From positions 1 through 64,000 of the forward strand of contig QJPP01001750.1 of assembly GCA_003996215.1 (NCBI GenBank): DNA of 64,000 nt. The letters run 5' to 3'. How positions within the stretch are numbered: the first letter of the stretch is position 1; each line of letters opens with the position of its first letter. The notes below the pieces were generated by a model, which did no database searches, was not told the origin of the DNA, and saw only the letters and a list, made by a program, of their open reading frames with translations. Shown here piece by piece: positions 55,304 through 63,639 of the stretch. This DNA is from Jaltomata sinuosa. Its lineage: Eukaryota > Streptophyta > Magnoliopsida > Solanales > Solanaceae. A program made the position numbers and the translations under genes.

Positions 55304-55368
55304 CGTACTAAGCACATAGTGCCTTTTAATAACGACTGAACAGGTCATTACACGTACTAAGCACATAG
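55271..55368. repeat. Perfect 49-bp tandem duplication across the LTR J junction
   Basis: 55271-55319 and 55320-55368 are identical. The unit contains the last 33 bases of LTR J and the first 16 of the flanking copia sequence, so the duplication happened after LTR insertion. No divergence implies it is recent. Confidence 0.92.
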
Positions 55369-55541
55369 ATATTGATTGTTATTTCGTCAGAGATAAGATT
55401 CAAAAGGATCTACTAATTCCTTCATATTTAGCCTTTACTGACCAACTAGCACACATACTTACCAAGGGACTTAGCAAGGTCCAACACACATCTCTTGTCC
55501 AAGCTAGGACTGAAAACATTTTCAATGTGCTTGAAACGGGG
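55304..55541 (+). pseudogene. Ty1/copia RNase H end, right part (element K)
   Basis: After the duplicated segment the translation reads DIDCYFVRDKI, then LIPSYLAFTDQLAHILTKGLSKVQH, the conserved C-terminal end of Ty1/copia RNase H (family form D-x-x-A-D-x-x-TK). It runs to about 55530 without a stop in the readable frame and ends near a purine tract GAAACGGGG before a TG. Confidence 0.85.
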
Positions 55542-55734
55542 TGTAATGATTAATGCAGACTGACTACCTAAACGTAGCTTTGCTAACTTACTAGTTGGTT
55601 AATTGTAGTTAAAGTGCAAGGATGTTATAGTTTAGTTAGTTTTATTCATTCATTCAACATAACAAATTCCTTTTCTTCTTCTGCAAATATCTGGAGTCTG
55701 GTTTGTCAGCTTTCCTCCATCTCTTCTTTCATCA
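55542..55734 (+). repeat. Probable 3' LTR of the copia element K
   Basis: Starts TGTAATGATT directly after the purine tract and would end ..CTTTCATCA at 55734, about 190 bases, a plausible length for a small Ty1/copia LTR. There is no second copy in the window to confirm the end. Confidence 0.4.
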
Positions 55735-56091
55735 AAGGAAGTTCCTTGCATGGAACTTGACATATTTATCTTTTACTATACAGTGAGAAAAAAGCTCAAG
55801 ACAAATCAGCTTAACAATGCCCAGGTTCTTTATGATAAAATCGAGCAGCAAATTTTGAAAGCATAATTTGAGATAGAACCTAGCTCAAATAGAGTTCTCA
55901 GTGCAATACATACATCACCATCCTGTGCCACCATCAAGAATAAAAATTTTGTCGCCTATACGAATGAAAAAGATATAATGAACAATGTATGTGATAATCT
56001 TTGAGGCTTGATCACCCTGGAATTTACGGGGTGAATTTTCATAGCAATGCGCCCTTAAGAACTTAAAAGGCAAAGTCAATCAACTACATCT
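55735..56091. other. Gene-free interval; probable 3' UTR of the minus-strand gene at its right end
   Basis: No coding feature. Sequence immediately below the 56092 stop would be 3' untranslated sequence of the minus-strand gene. No further feature is evident. Confidence 0.35.
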
Positions 56092-56247
56092 TTAGTCTTC
56101 AAGTGCTGCAATCTCGTACCTAACTTCTTCCAAATGTTCATTTATTGCTGTTACTGTATCTTGAACACCTTTGATAGCCTCCTTGAGAGCATTATCAAAT
56201 TCTGCATCAGCTTCTGCTTCTTCAGTGCCTGAAGCCTCGGTTATCTT
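56092..56247 (-). CDS. Candidate terminal exon of an unrecognised host gene
   Basis: 51 codons and TAA, read from 56247 down to 56092, directly after a plausible splice acceptor (TTGCACATCCAG). The peptide is acidic at first (TEEAEADAEF) and then heptad-like (ALKEAIKGVQDTVTAINEHLEEVRYEIAALED), predicting an alpha-helical coiled coil to the C-terminus. The open frame continues upstream to an ATG at 56517 (141 codons in all), but the extra 90 residues do not look like conserved protein and may be intron. I do not recognise the family. It resembles no transposon protein and lies in the least repetitive part of the window. Confidence 0.45.
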   Translation of the reverse strand, partial: KITEASGTEEAEADAEFDNALKEAIKGVQDTVTAINEHLEEVRYEIAALED

Positions 56248-57156
56248 CTGGATGTGCAAGCATTCATGTCCAGTTGGCTTACTAAATCTACAATTTTCAT
56301 GACTCACCAGACGCTCTGAGGGGCGGCCAGCTCTTTTCAAGACTTGTATTGTGGCGGTCTGCCAGACAAATTGCGAGAAAACATCAAGCAAAATCATCGA
56401 AAAAAGCAATGGAATCTTGCCATGTGTCTCAGTTACAGAGACAACATACATGTCAGCATTCTGAACACTGAAAATTTGGACTAAATTCTTGAAACTAGGA
56501 AGAGAAAAGTTTATCATGGGAAGATAGTTTGAGCAAGGATTCTAGAGAGACAATATACCCACTGTGTTCCAATTTATAGAGAACTCTTCCTTTTTAGTTT
56601 GTTGCAAAAAGATTAACACCTTTCTACATTTAGAAACACAAACTATTACAGCTCCATTTTCCCCTTAAAGACATGCTCTTAAAGGAAGTGACACAACAAG
56701 TTCAAGATCATTAGATCCTAAGGGTACTTTTCGTTGTCATATACATTTAGGTTATCTATCAAAAGTCAGTCTTTCTTTCTTAAAGTCTTGTCCAGCCAAA
56801 CACCACCATAGAAAAAAAACATAGTAGTTCTTAGAAGTCTAAGCATATGTGCATTACCATCACTATAATGTTCTTAACAACACATCTATTATCATTGTCA
56901 TTATGTTTATTAGTTGAAGCTACCATTAGCTTTGGCTTTATTTTCTGGAAAATATTTTTTGAAATATTCTGGAAAACTTTCTGAATTTTTTTGCTTTGGT
57001 CAGAGCTTAGGCTACTAAAAATTGATAAAAAAATCTAATCCCTTTAACTGTGGATATTCCATGATGCAAAACATCTACAAGAGAGAAAGCTCGCATTCAA
57101 GTTTGTTGAGTAATTGCACAACTATTATTACAGACATAACACTTTCTTTTAATTTG

Positions 57157-57641
57157 GTATTTGATTACAAATACAAGAGTTAGACAGTGAAATGATTTCG
57201 AACACCAAAGAAACAAGCACAGCTAATGTTTTATGTTATTTTCTGAACTCCAACCTCTACGACGAAAGTAACTTAAGATATACAGAGTCTAAGCGCAATT
57301 AAATCTCGGTTACTTTCTCTCAAGCTCCTAAATTGTACTATGATTACAGATACAACACGTTTTCTATTCGGTATTTGATTAAAAATATAACACATTTTCC
57401 ATTCGGTATTTGATTAAAAATATAACACGTTTTCCATTCGGTATTTGATTACAACTATAACATGTTTTCTATTCGGTATTTGATTACAAATACAATCACT
57501 TATGACTGAAACTATTTCGAACATCAACGAAACTAGCATAGCTAATGCTTTATGCTATTTTCCAAACTCCAACCTCTACGGATAATGTAACTTAAGATAT
57601 ACAGAGTCTAAGCAGTTAAATCACAGTTAGTTTCTCTCAAG
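57157..57641. repeat. Direct duplication of about 180 bp flanking a minisatellite
   Basis: 57157-57339 and 57476-57641 share, in order, GGTATTTGATTACAAATACAA, ATTTCGAACA.CAA.GAAAC, CTCCAACCTCTACG, GTAACTTAAGATATACAGAG and TTTCTCTCAAGCT. The copies are clearly diverged. Confidence 0.8.
57365..57504. repeat. 35-bp minisatellite, four copies
   Basis: Four units starting [C/T]ATTCGGTATTTGATTA at 57365, 57400, 57435 and 57470, exactly 35 bases apart, each with a ..ATAACA.GTTTTC-type end in the first three. The seed unit occurs in the upstream copy of the larger duplication. Confidence 0.88.
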
Positions 57642-58091
57642 CTTTTTTTTTAGTAGATAATCCATGAAGATACATCAAACTTTCTTGTTGAGAACAAAAT
57701 TATGATGTGAGTTCAAGTATGAAAGAAATGTCCATTGCAAGTTTCGGGATAGAGGGAATAGTAAAGTAATTTTCTCAGGATTATGATAGGTAGCTATGTA
57801 AAATAGGTAAACAATGTAAGGCCAATGAATAAAGTTGCTAAAATTAAGTTGAAGTTACGGCATAGAAGCTTAGTCTGGACCACATTTACAGATTGGAAGT
57901 GAAGTCCTGGTTGGCTTTTGAACTAAATGAGGTACTGTGATATTCTTTACATACTGTTAAGTAATATACCAAGAAAATAAGTCATACAAAAAATGATCTT
58001 CAGAGAATCCACCCCACTATAATGAAACCTTTAGATGACTTAAATAATATGTGCACTAAAAAAAAAAAGAACAATGAAGTTTCACCCTTAC

Positions 58092-58137
58092 TGTGGATCA
58101 AACTCCAGTAGTTCGTCCTTCAGTTTGTTTTGATACT
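58092..58137 (-). CDS. Possible internal exon of the minus-strand host gene
   Basis: On the minus strand a short open stretch reads KYQNKLKDELLEFDP and ends at a good donor (CCACA|GTAAGG), preceded by a weak acceptor (TTCAATGAAG). Charge and helix tendency fit the exon at 56092-56247. The acceptor lacks a pyrimidine tract and the segment is short, so this is only a possibility. Confidence 0.22.
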
Positions 58138-59153
58138 TGCTTCATTGAACAAAAGCGTCGTAGAAATAGCATTTGATTGAAAGGTAAAAAGTTTGTTTGC
58201 TTTTACATGAGCACTTAAATGCATGCATTATATGTATATTTCTTGTTAATTAGTACAAAATTACTATCTATGTTAATTATTACAAAATAACTATCTAATA
58301 TAAGGGATAATCTAATGATTTTGTAGTCCTTGATAACATTCCAACCAAGGCTTTCCAATCAAATGGTTACATTCCAACTAAAAAAATTCTCTTTCAAATT
58401 GGCCCCTATATTTATCTTTTATTATTTAATTGATATACTACCCAAAAATCAAAGCACTTTCAAGTCTCTTTTGGTAAATACATAATCATTTGGACTAAAT
58501 TTTTGAAGGTGATGTGACATATACTATAACATTTTCATATATTTTATTATTACCTCTAATATATTTCTTTATTGTCGATTTAAAATGATTGTCGCTTTAA
58601 AAATTCAAGACAAAATTTAGTAATTGTTTTCAACTTTTTTTTTTATATATTAAAGAACTATGTCTTCTTAATAGTGCTCAATTCTAAAAAACATCTAATA
58701 AATAGGGATAACTTTGTACATTCTCGATTCTACGAGAATTTTTATGAAAAGTCTTTCATTTGCTTCTCTTCGATGGAAGTTTGATTTTCCCAGAATGTAT
58801 CCTAATTTTTGGCCTATTTCTTCTTCTGATGATCGATTCAACTAGAGATGGTGGTCTTTCTCTGATGTCTCCAAGCCGCCCATAATAGAATAGATACGCG
58901 AAGCAATCAATAGTAGTCTATTGAAGTGATTCATCATGCTCAAACATGAGTTGATCGCTCGTTAGGGACGGTTTATAGATCATCAAATTCCCACAAATGT
59001 AATCTAATTATATGACTAAAAAAATTAATAATTATGAATACTTATGAATAAGATATGTCTAATGTGCCACTAGACTATATTAATTATACAATAAGAAAGG
59101 GTAATACAAATTATATTCTTTAATTCAAATATCTATTTTTATATCTTGAGTTG
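58138..59153. other. Gene-free AT-rich interval, probably the body of a Helitron at its right end
   Basis: No ORF of note. Its right end runs into a Helitron-type 3' terminus, so part is presumably the body of a non-autonomous Helitron; no 5' TC terminus could be fixed. Confidence 0.35.
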
Positions 59154-59186
59154 GGCCCGGGCTTAGCACGGGCCTAACTAAACTAG
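59154..59186 (+). mobile_element. Helitron 3' terminus
   Basis: GGCCCG and CGGGCC form a hairpin (59154-59159 and 59169-59174) followed 12 bases later by CTAG (59183-59186) and then T. A GC-rich hairpin shortly before CTRR, with T as the next host base, is the signature of a rolling-circle Helitron end. No Rep/helicase coding sequence is present, so the element is non-autonomous or truncated. Confidence 0.65.
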
Positions 59187-59376
59187 TATGTATTAATAGG
59201 GACAACTACACAAATTCCCCTCAAAGGCAGTGGCTTTGCATTTTTGCCCCCCCATAAGAAAGGTCTTACAAAAATAGTCTTCCTTGTTTTTATATATAGA
59301 ACAACTACCTTTTTGCTCCTCTATACCTCAAATATTTTTAAACAACTCTCAATGTTCATTTGCCTCTCAACTTTAA

Positions 59377-59545
59377 TATTTATTTCTTTTTCTCTTTTTT
59401 ATTTTTATTTTTTCTTTAATCTTTCTTTTTTAAAACCTTTATTTTTATTTTATTTTTTGTTTTATTCTTTCTTCTACGTTTTTTTCTTTTTTCTCAATCT
59501 TTATTTTTTTCCTTTTCTCCTCTCAATTCTATTTTTTCTCCTTTT

Positions 59546-59587
<42 letters not shown>

Positions 59588-59745
59588 CTCAACCTTTATT
59601 TTTTCGTTTATTTTTTGTTGTCTTTTTTTCTTCGTTTTTTTCTTTTTTTCTCAATTTTTATTTTTTTCTCTCAACTTTTTTTTTCTTTGATTTTAAAATT
59701 TTCTTTTCTTTTCTTTTTAAATCATTTTTTTCGACCTTTATTTTT
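59377..59745. repeat. Polypyrimidine tract in left arm
   Basis: Almost only T and C, including a run of about 40 T at 59549-59587. The long Phe/Leu-rich reading frame across it is low-complexity translation, not a gene. Its mirror is the polypurine tract at 60560-60900. Confidence 0.9.
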
Positions 59746-59750
59746 TTTAT

Positions 59751-60505
59751 GAGATGTTCTATAACTCTTGCTTTAGAGGCATGACTTAGCCCAAGGACTT
59801 CCAAACAACAAATTACGCCCCATGAGCAAGACTTGACACTAGTACATTGTGTCTTGATTTATGAGATGTTTTATAACACTTGCCTCAGAGGCAAGACTTA
59901 GCCCAACGACCTATCAAAAAATACAAGTTATGCTTCATGGGCAAGAGTTCACACTACTTCATTGTGTCTTAATTTATGAGATACTCTATAACTCTTGCCT
60001 TAGAGGCAAGACTTAGCTCAAGGATTTTCAAACAACAAGTTATGCCCCACGAGCAAGACTTGACACTACCTCATTGTGTCTTGATTTATGTGATGCTCTA
60101 TAACTCTTGCCTTAGAGGCAAGACTTAGCTCAAAGACTTTCAAACAACAAGTTACGTCTCATTGACAAGAGTTGACACTAGCACATTGTGTCTTGATCAT
60201 GAGATGCTCTATAACGTTTGCCTTAGAGGCAAGACTTAGCCCAAGGGCCTCCCAAAAAATAAGTTATGCCCCATAGGCAAGAGTTAACACTACTTCATTT
60301 TGTCTTAATTTATAAGATGTTCTATAACTCTTGCCTTAGAGGCAAGACTTACCTCAAGAATTTTCAAACAACAAGTTATGCCCTACGAGCAAGACTTGAC
60401 ACTACCTCATTGTGTCTTGATTTATGAGATGTTCTATAACATTTGCCTTAGAGGCAAGACTTGTTCCAAAGGACTTCCAAACAACAAAGCACGCCCTTAA
60501 GTTTA
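59751..60505. repeat. 112-bp tandem array inside the foldback element
   Basis: Units start at 59751, 59863, 59978, 60090, 60201, 60314 and 60426 (spacing 111-115), the last one partial. Each begins GAGATGTTCTATAAC-like and contains CTTGCCT-TAG-AGGCAAG, a 7-bp perfect hairpin in most units, then CAAACAACAAGTTATGCCCC-like sequence and ..CATTGTGTCTTGATTTAT. The hairpin arms are the best conserved part of the unit. Confidence 0.92.
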
Positions 60506-60559
60506 CTTCGATTTCAAAGAAAGAAGATCCTCTTTGCGGATTATCCAACTTTTTGTTCA

Positions 60560-60900
60560 TTAGCAAAAAATAATAGATGTTAAGAAAAAAGAAAAAAGAG
60601 AAGAAAAAAAAGAGAAAAAGAAAAAGGAAAAATAAAGATTAAAAAAAAAGAAAAAAAGAGAGAAAAAGAATAAAGGATAAGAAAAAAAGAAAAAAGAGAA
60701 AAAAGAAAGAGAACAAAAAAATAAAGAGAAAAAAAAAAGAATTAAAAAATAAAAGCTTTGAGAAAAAAAGAACAAAAAAAATGAGAGAAAAAAAATGATA
60801 AAAAAATAAAAATAAAGGTTGAGAAAAAAGAAAACGAGAATTAAAAAAAAAAAGAAAAAAAAAAATTTAAAAGATAAAAGAAAAAAGAAAAATGAAAATT
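60560..60900. repeat. Polypurine tract in right arm
   Basis: Almost only A and G, the inverted counterpart of 59377-59745. The Phe-rich frame on the opposite strand is low complexity and not a gene. Confidence 0.9.
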
Positions 60901-61072
60901 AAAAGTTGAGAGACAAATGAACATGGAGAGTTATGGTGTAGAGGGGCAAAAATGTATTTGTTCTATACATAAAAAGGAAGGAATGGTATTTTTTAAAGAC
61001 TTTTCTAATGGGGGCAAAAATTGAAGACCACTCACATTTGGGGACACTCCATGTAATTTTCTGGTATTAATA

Positions 61073-61638
61073 AACTATTAACGGATTAATATTTAATATA
61101 AATATTAGGATTACAAAGACGCATTGTAATGCAAAGTTGTATAGTAAATTAAAACATATAGTATAAATTATTAGTTTAAACAATTAGCACTTACAAAATC
61201 ATACATTGATATACCACTGGCTTGTTTTGGCACTAATAAATTGATATCATATCACAAACGCATTTGTAATTGGACGTTAACAAATTGTTATGCCACCATA
61301 CTAAGACAAACTTAACAAAATTAGTGGAAACTACCGTTAGTGCTTGTATTAGAGTAAGTTGTCTATATCACACTCCTTGGGACGATCCTTCCCAAAACAC
61401 TGTTGATGGGGGATGCTTTGTGCACCATGTTGCCCTTTTTTCAATTGTATTTTCAAAAGCTCTAAACATAAGATTGCTTTGCATTATAAGTATAATCTTA
61501 TTCAACATGTAATTATTTCTTAAAAGGTCAAATATTCTTAATCGCTTACATAAAATTTAGTTAATTTTAAAATCCTAAATATTAAAAAAAAATTAAATGA
61601 CTATTTTGTCAAGTGTGAACTCTATTTTGAAAGAGCAA
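61073..61638. other. AT-rich interval, no supported gene
   Basis: Nothing recognisable. An 80-codon frame at 61270-61512 has no features that distinguish it from chance. Confidence 0.4.
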
Positions 61639-61656
61639 AAAGGTGAACGCTATTTT

Positions 61657-61886
61657 TTTTTATGATCGTGGTGTCCGGGCCATCTTTCGTGCACCTCGAC
61701 TAAATCTATGGGATACCTGTCAGCTCCCACCAGAAACAGGTACCAGGTAACTATGTCCACCAAGGCTAAAACAGATGGGAAGAATCACCTAGTGTTTTTT
61801 GTCTCTGCTGGAATTTGAACCTGAGACCTCAGACCTCATGGTTCTTTAACCCACTTCATTGCCCACTAGGCCACGCCCTTGAGTGC
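61657..61886 (-). mobile_element. tRNA-derived SINE (minus strand)
   Basis: Read on the minus strand from 61886. A polymerase III box A-like stretch (GGCCTAGTGGGC) lies near the start and box B (GGTTCAAATTCC) about 45 bases later. The body includes GTACCTGTTTCTGGTGGGAG, and the 3' end is A-rich. Flanks AAAGGTGAACGCTATTTT (61639-61656) and AAAGGTGAACGATATTTT (61887-61904) are an 18-bp target duplication with one mismatch. Confidence 0.88.
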
Positions 61887-61904
61887 AAAGGTGAACGATA
61901 TTTT

Positions 61905-63019
61905 GCTATGGGACTTCGCACTTCAAATATTTAGTAATAACTTAATTTTAAACTTTTCATTTTACCCTCTGTGAGATGAGTTAAAAAATTCATTTTCTCT
62001 TAATCTATGTGTCTAGTTAAACACCTTCTCATAAATTGAAACGGAAGAAATAGTGTAGATTTAACTAAAGAGAGTGAATTACAAGAACACTCGATTAATT
62101 GAAACTACTTAAAGTATGTTGTGTTTCTATATTTTCTTTTCTTTTTTCGATTATACAAAAAAAAAATTAAAAAGGAAATTCAACGTATTAATGCAAAATG
62201 AAATTACCTCTCTTTAATTTATTTTCTCGTGCCGTGAGTTGAAAATTGTGATGGATAATTAGTTAGTTTAATAAAGAAAGAATTGCTATAAGTTAACAAA
62301 ATTGTAATTGATTTTGAAGTCTTAAATGTTAGGACTTTTAATATAGTTCAAATAGGGAAAGATTTAAGAAGCAAAGTATTAATCAATCTTAAAGTACTAA
62401 ATATTAGCTCTTACATCTTACAAATAAGTAAAGATTTAATAGCTATAACCTTTAATTTCAAAGTCCTAAATATAGTACATGTTCCTTTCCTGTTTGGAAT
62501 CGGACTGTCTATTCCAGCCTATTCCATTTATCAGTCTCCCTGCCAACTTTAGTTCAAGGCATTTGCCTTACCATCATCCAATCGCAAAGGCAAGCATTCT
62601 TATGGCAATATGTTTCAGACAAATCCTCGAACTACAATTCAATTTAAAATGGAGTACGCAACAGCTGCTTCCCATTATCAAATGCCAACTTTTGTAGGTG
62701 ATCATAAGCTTTTTATATTCATCACCTTTTTACTGGAATAAATTATTAACAAGTCCACCAATGTTATGAATAACAAAATTAAATGGGCCAGTCTTTCTCC
62801 TTTCAAACACATGTTTCAAATATATGGAGGTTAATCACACTGGTCACGCCACCTAAACAAGTTACTCTAAACCAAATAGAAGCAACAAATGAAACAACAC
62901 AAGCATAAAAAGAATTGAGGGTTAAGCCATGCACGGCTAACAAAGATCAGGACATGTAAGCCTTTTGAGCATTAAGCATGTAATAAAAGCTGTATGTTTT
63001 AACAATATTAAGAAGAGCC
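61905..63019. other. Interval without supported gene
   Basis: AT-rich; several short frames, none convincing. A minus-strand stretch at about 62569-62628 is open between weak splice-like sites, but there is no independent support. Confidence 0.35.
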
Positions 63020-63031
63020 ACTGATGCACAG

Positions 63032-63340
63032 GAACTCTCATAGTTTCTGGTCCCTCAATTTCTGCCACTACATGTTGTTCATTGTGCTTCGGTTATGTTG
63101 CATTTTTTATGGTTATTGTTCCTTTTCTGTGTATGTTTTAGAACACTTCTCCTATTATTTGTGATGTCTTCATTACTTCTGTTTTCTCCTTTTAAATCTG
63201 CTTTGATATGCGTTACTTGAGCGAGCGTCTTTTGGAAACAGACTCTCTACCTCCACGAGGTAGGGGTAAGGTCTGCGTACACTCTACCCTCCCCAGACCC
63301 CACTTGTGGATTACACTGGGCATGTTGTTGTTGTTGTTGT
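63032..63340 (+). mobile_element. Solanaceae-type SINE (plus strand), (TTG)n tail
   Basis: 309 bases ending in the body AGGTAGGGGTAAGGTCTGCG.., CTACCCTCCCCAGACCCCAC and (TTG)n. Flanked by a perfect 12-bp duplication ACTGATGCACAG (63020-63031 and 63341-63352). Same family as the SINE at 43288-43493, here with a longer 5' part. Confidence 0.92.
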
Positions 63341-63471
63341 ACTGATGCACAGAAACAAAAAGTCAAACAGAACACATACTATTGCACAGCTGATATCTAA
63401 TAATAAATAACTGCTAATTCAGTGACAGAGAAATACCAGTTGTAGCTTCATCTTTTCCTGATTTTGAACAG

Positions 63472-63639
63472 ATCTCAAAAGTAGAGCCAGATCCTCTCGG
63501 AAGCAATGAGCAGTTAGAAACTGACTCTCCATCTCAAGGACCTGGAGTGGTGAAGATGCTCAGAAATTGCAAACATGATGCCATTGTTCAGAGCTATAAG
63601 CCAAACCACAGTTATGAACGACAGACAGTACGATTATAA
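63472..63639 (+). CDS. Candidate terminal exon of an unrecognised host gene
   Basis: 55 codons and TAA after a strong splice acceptor (pyrimidine-rich TCATCTTTTCCTGATTTTGAACAG ending at 63471 in effect; the AG is 63470-63471). The frame is open from the acceptor and starts without ATG, as expected of an internal start of exon. The peptide begins ISKVEPDPLGSNEQLETDSP, hydrophilic and probably disordered, then a basic stretch (VVKMLRNCKHDAIVQSYKPN) and ends in QTVRL. Family not recognised. The phase would be 0 if the acceptor is right. No similarity to transposon proteins. Confidence 0.42.
   Translation: MSKVEPDPLGSNEQLETDSPSQGPGVVKMLRNCKHDAIVQSYKPNHSYERQTVRL

Larger units (their letters stand above)
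56248..58091. other. Probable intron or intergenic DNA with local duplications
   Basis: No coding segment can be supported. It contains a roughly 180-bp direct duplication (57157-57339 and 57476-57641) and a 35-bp minisatellite (57365-57504). If 56092-56247 and 58092-58137 belong to one minus-strand gene, this would be intron. Confidence 0.35.
59199..61063. mobile_element. Foldback DNA transposon (MULE-like), non-autonomous
   Basis: 1865 bases bounded by the direct repeat GTATTAATA (59190-59198 and 61064-61072), a 9-bp target duplication as made by Mutator-like transposases. The two arms, roughly 59199-59745 and 60520-61063, are inverted copies: left GCATTTTTGCCCCCCCATAAGAAA.. and GTTCATTTGCCTCTCAAC correspond to the complement of the right arm (TTTTTGCCCCCATTAGAAA.., GTTCATTTGTCTCTCAAC). 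The arms become pure pyrimidine (left) and pure purine (right) towards the middle. Between them lies a 112-bp tandem array. No transposase. Terminal bases are imperfectly inverted, so superfamily assignment rests on the 9-bp duplication and long arms. Confidence 0.82.

Noticed and set aside
59244..59690. 148-codon Phe/Leu-rich open frame, superficially a membrane protein
   Set aside because: It is translation of the polypyrimidine arm of the foldback element, low complexity, with the mirror tract on the other arm.
59751..60505. Regular repeat array with hairpins considered as CRISPR-like
   Set aside because: The units are contiguous with no unique spacers, and the context is a plant transposon; it is a tandem satellite inside a foldback element.
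60560..60775. 71-codon Phe/Ser-rich frame on the minus strand
   Set aside because: It is the complement of the polypurine arm; no protein features.
61657..61886. Possible tRNA gene on the minus strand
   Set aside because: Box A and B are present, but no acceptor stem closes and the copy has a target duplication and A-rich tail: a SINE.
62569..62628. Possible 20-codon minus-strand exon between AG and GTAAGG
   Set aside because: Too short, no recognisable protein pattern and no neighbouring exon; the sites alone occur by chance.
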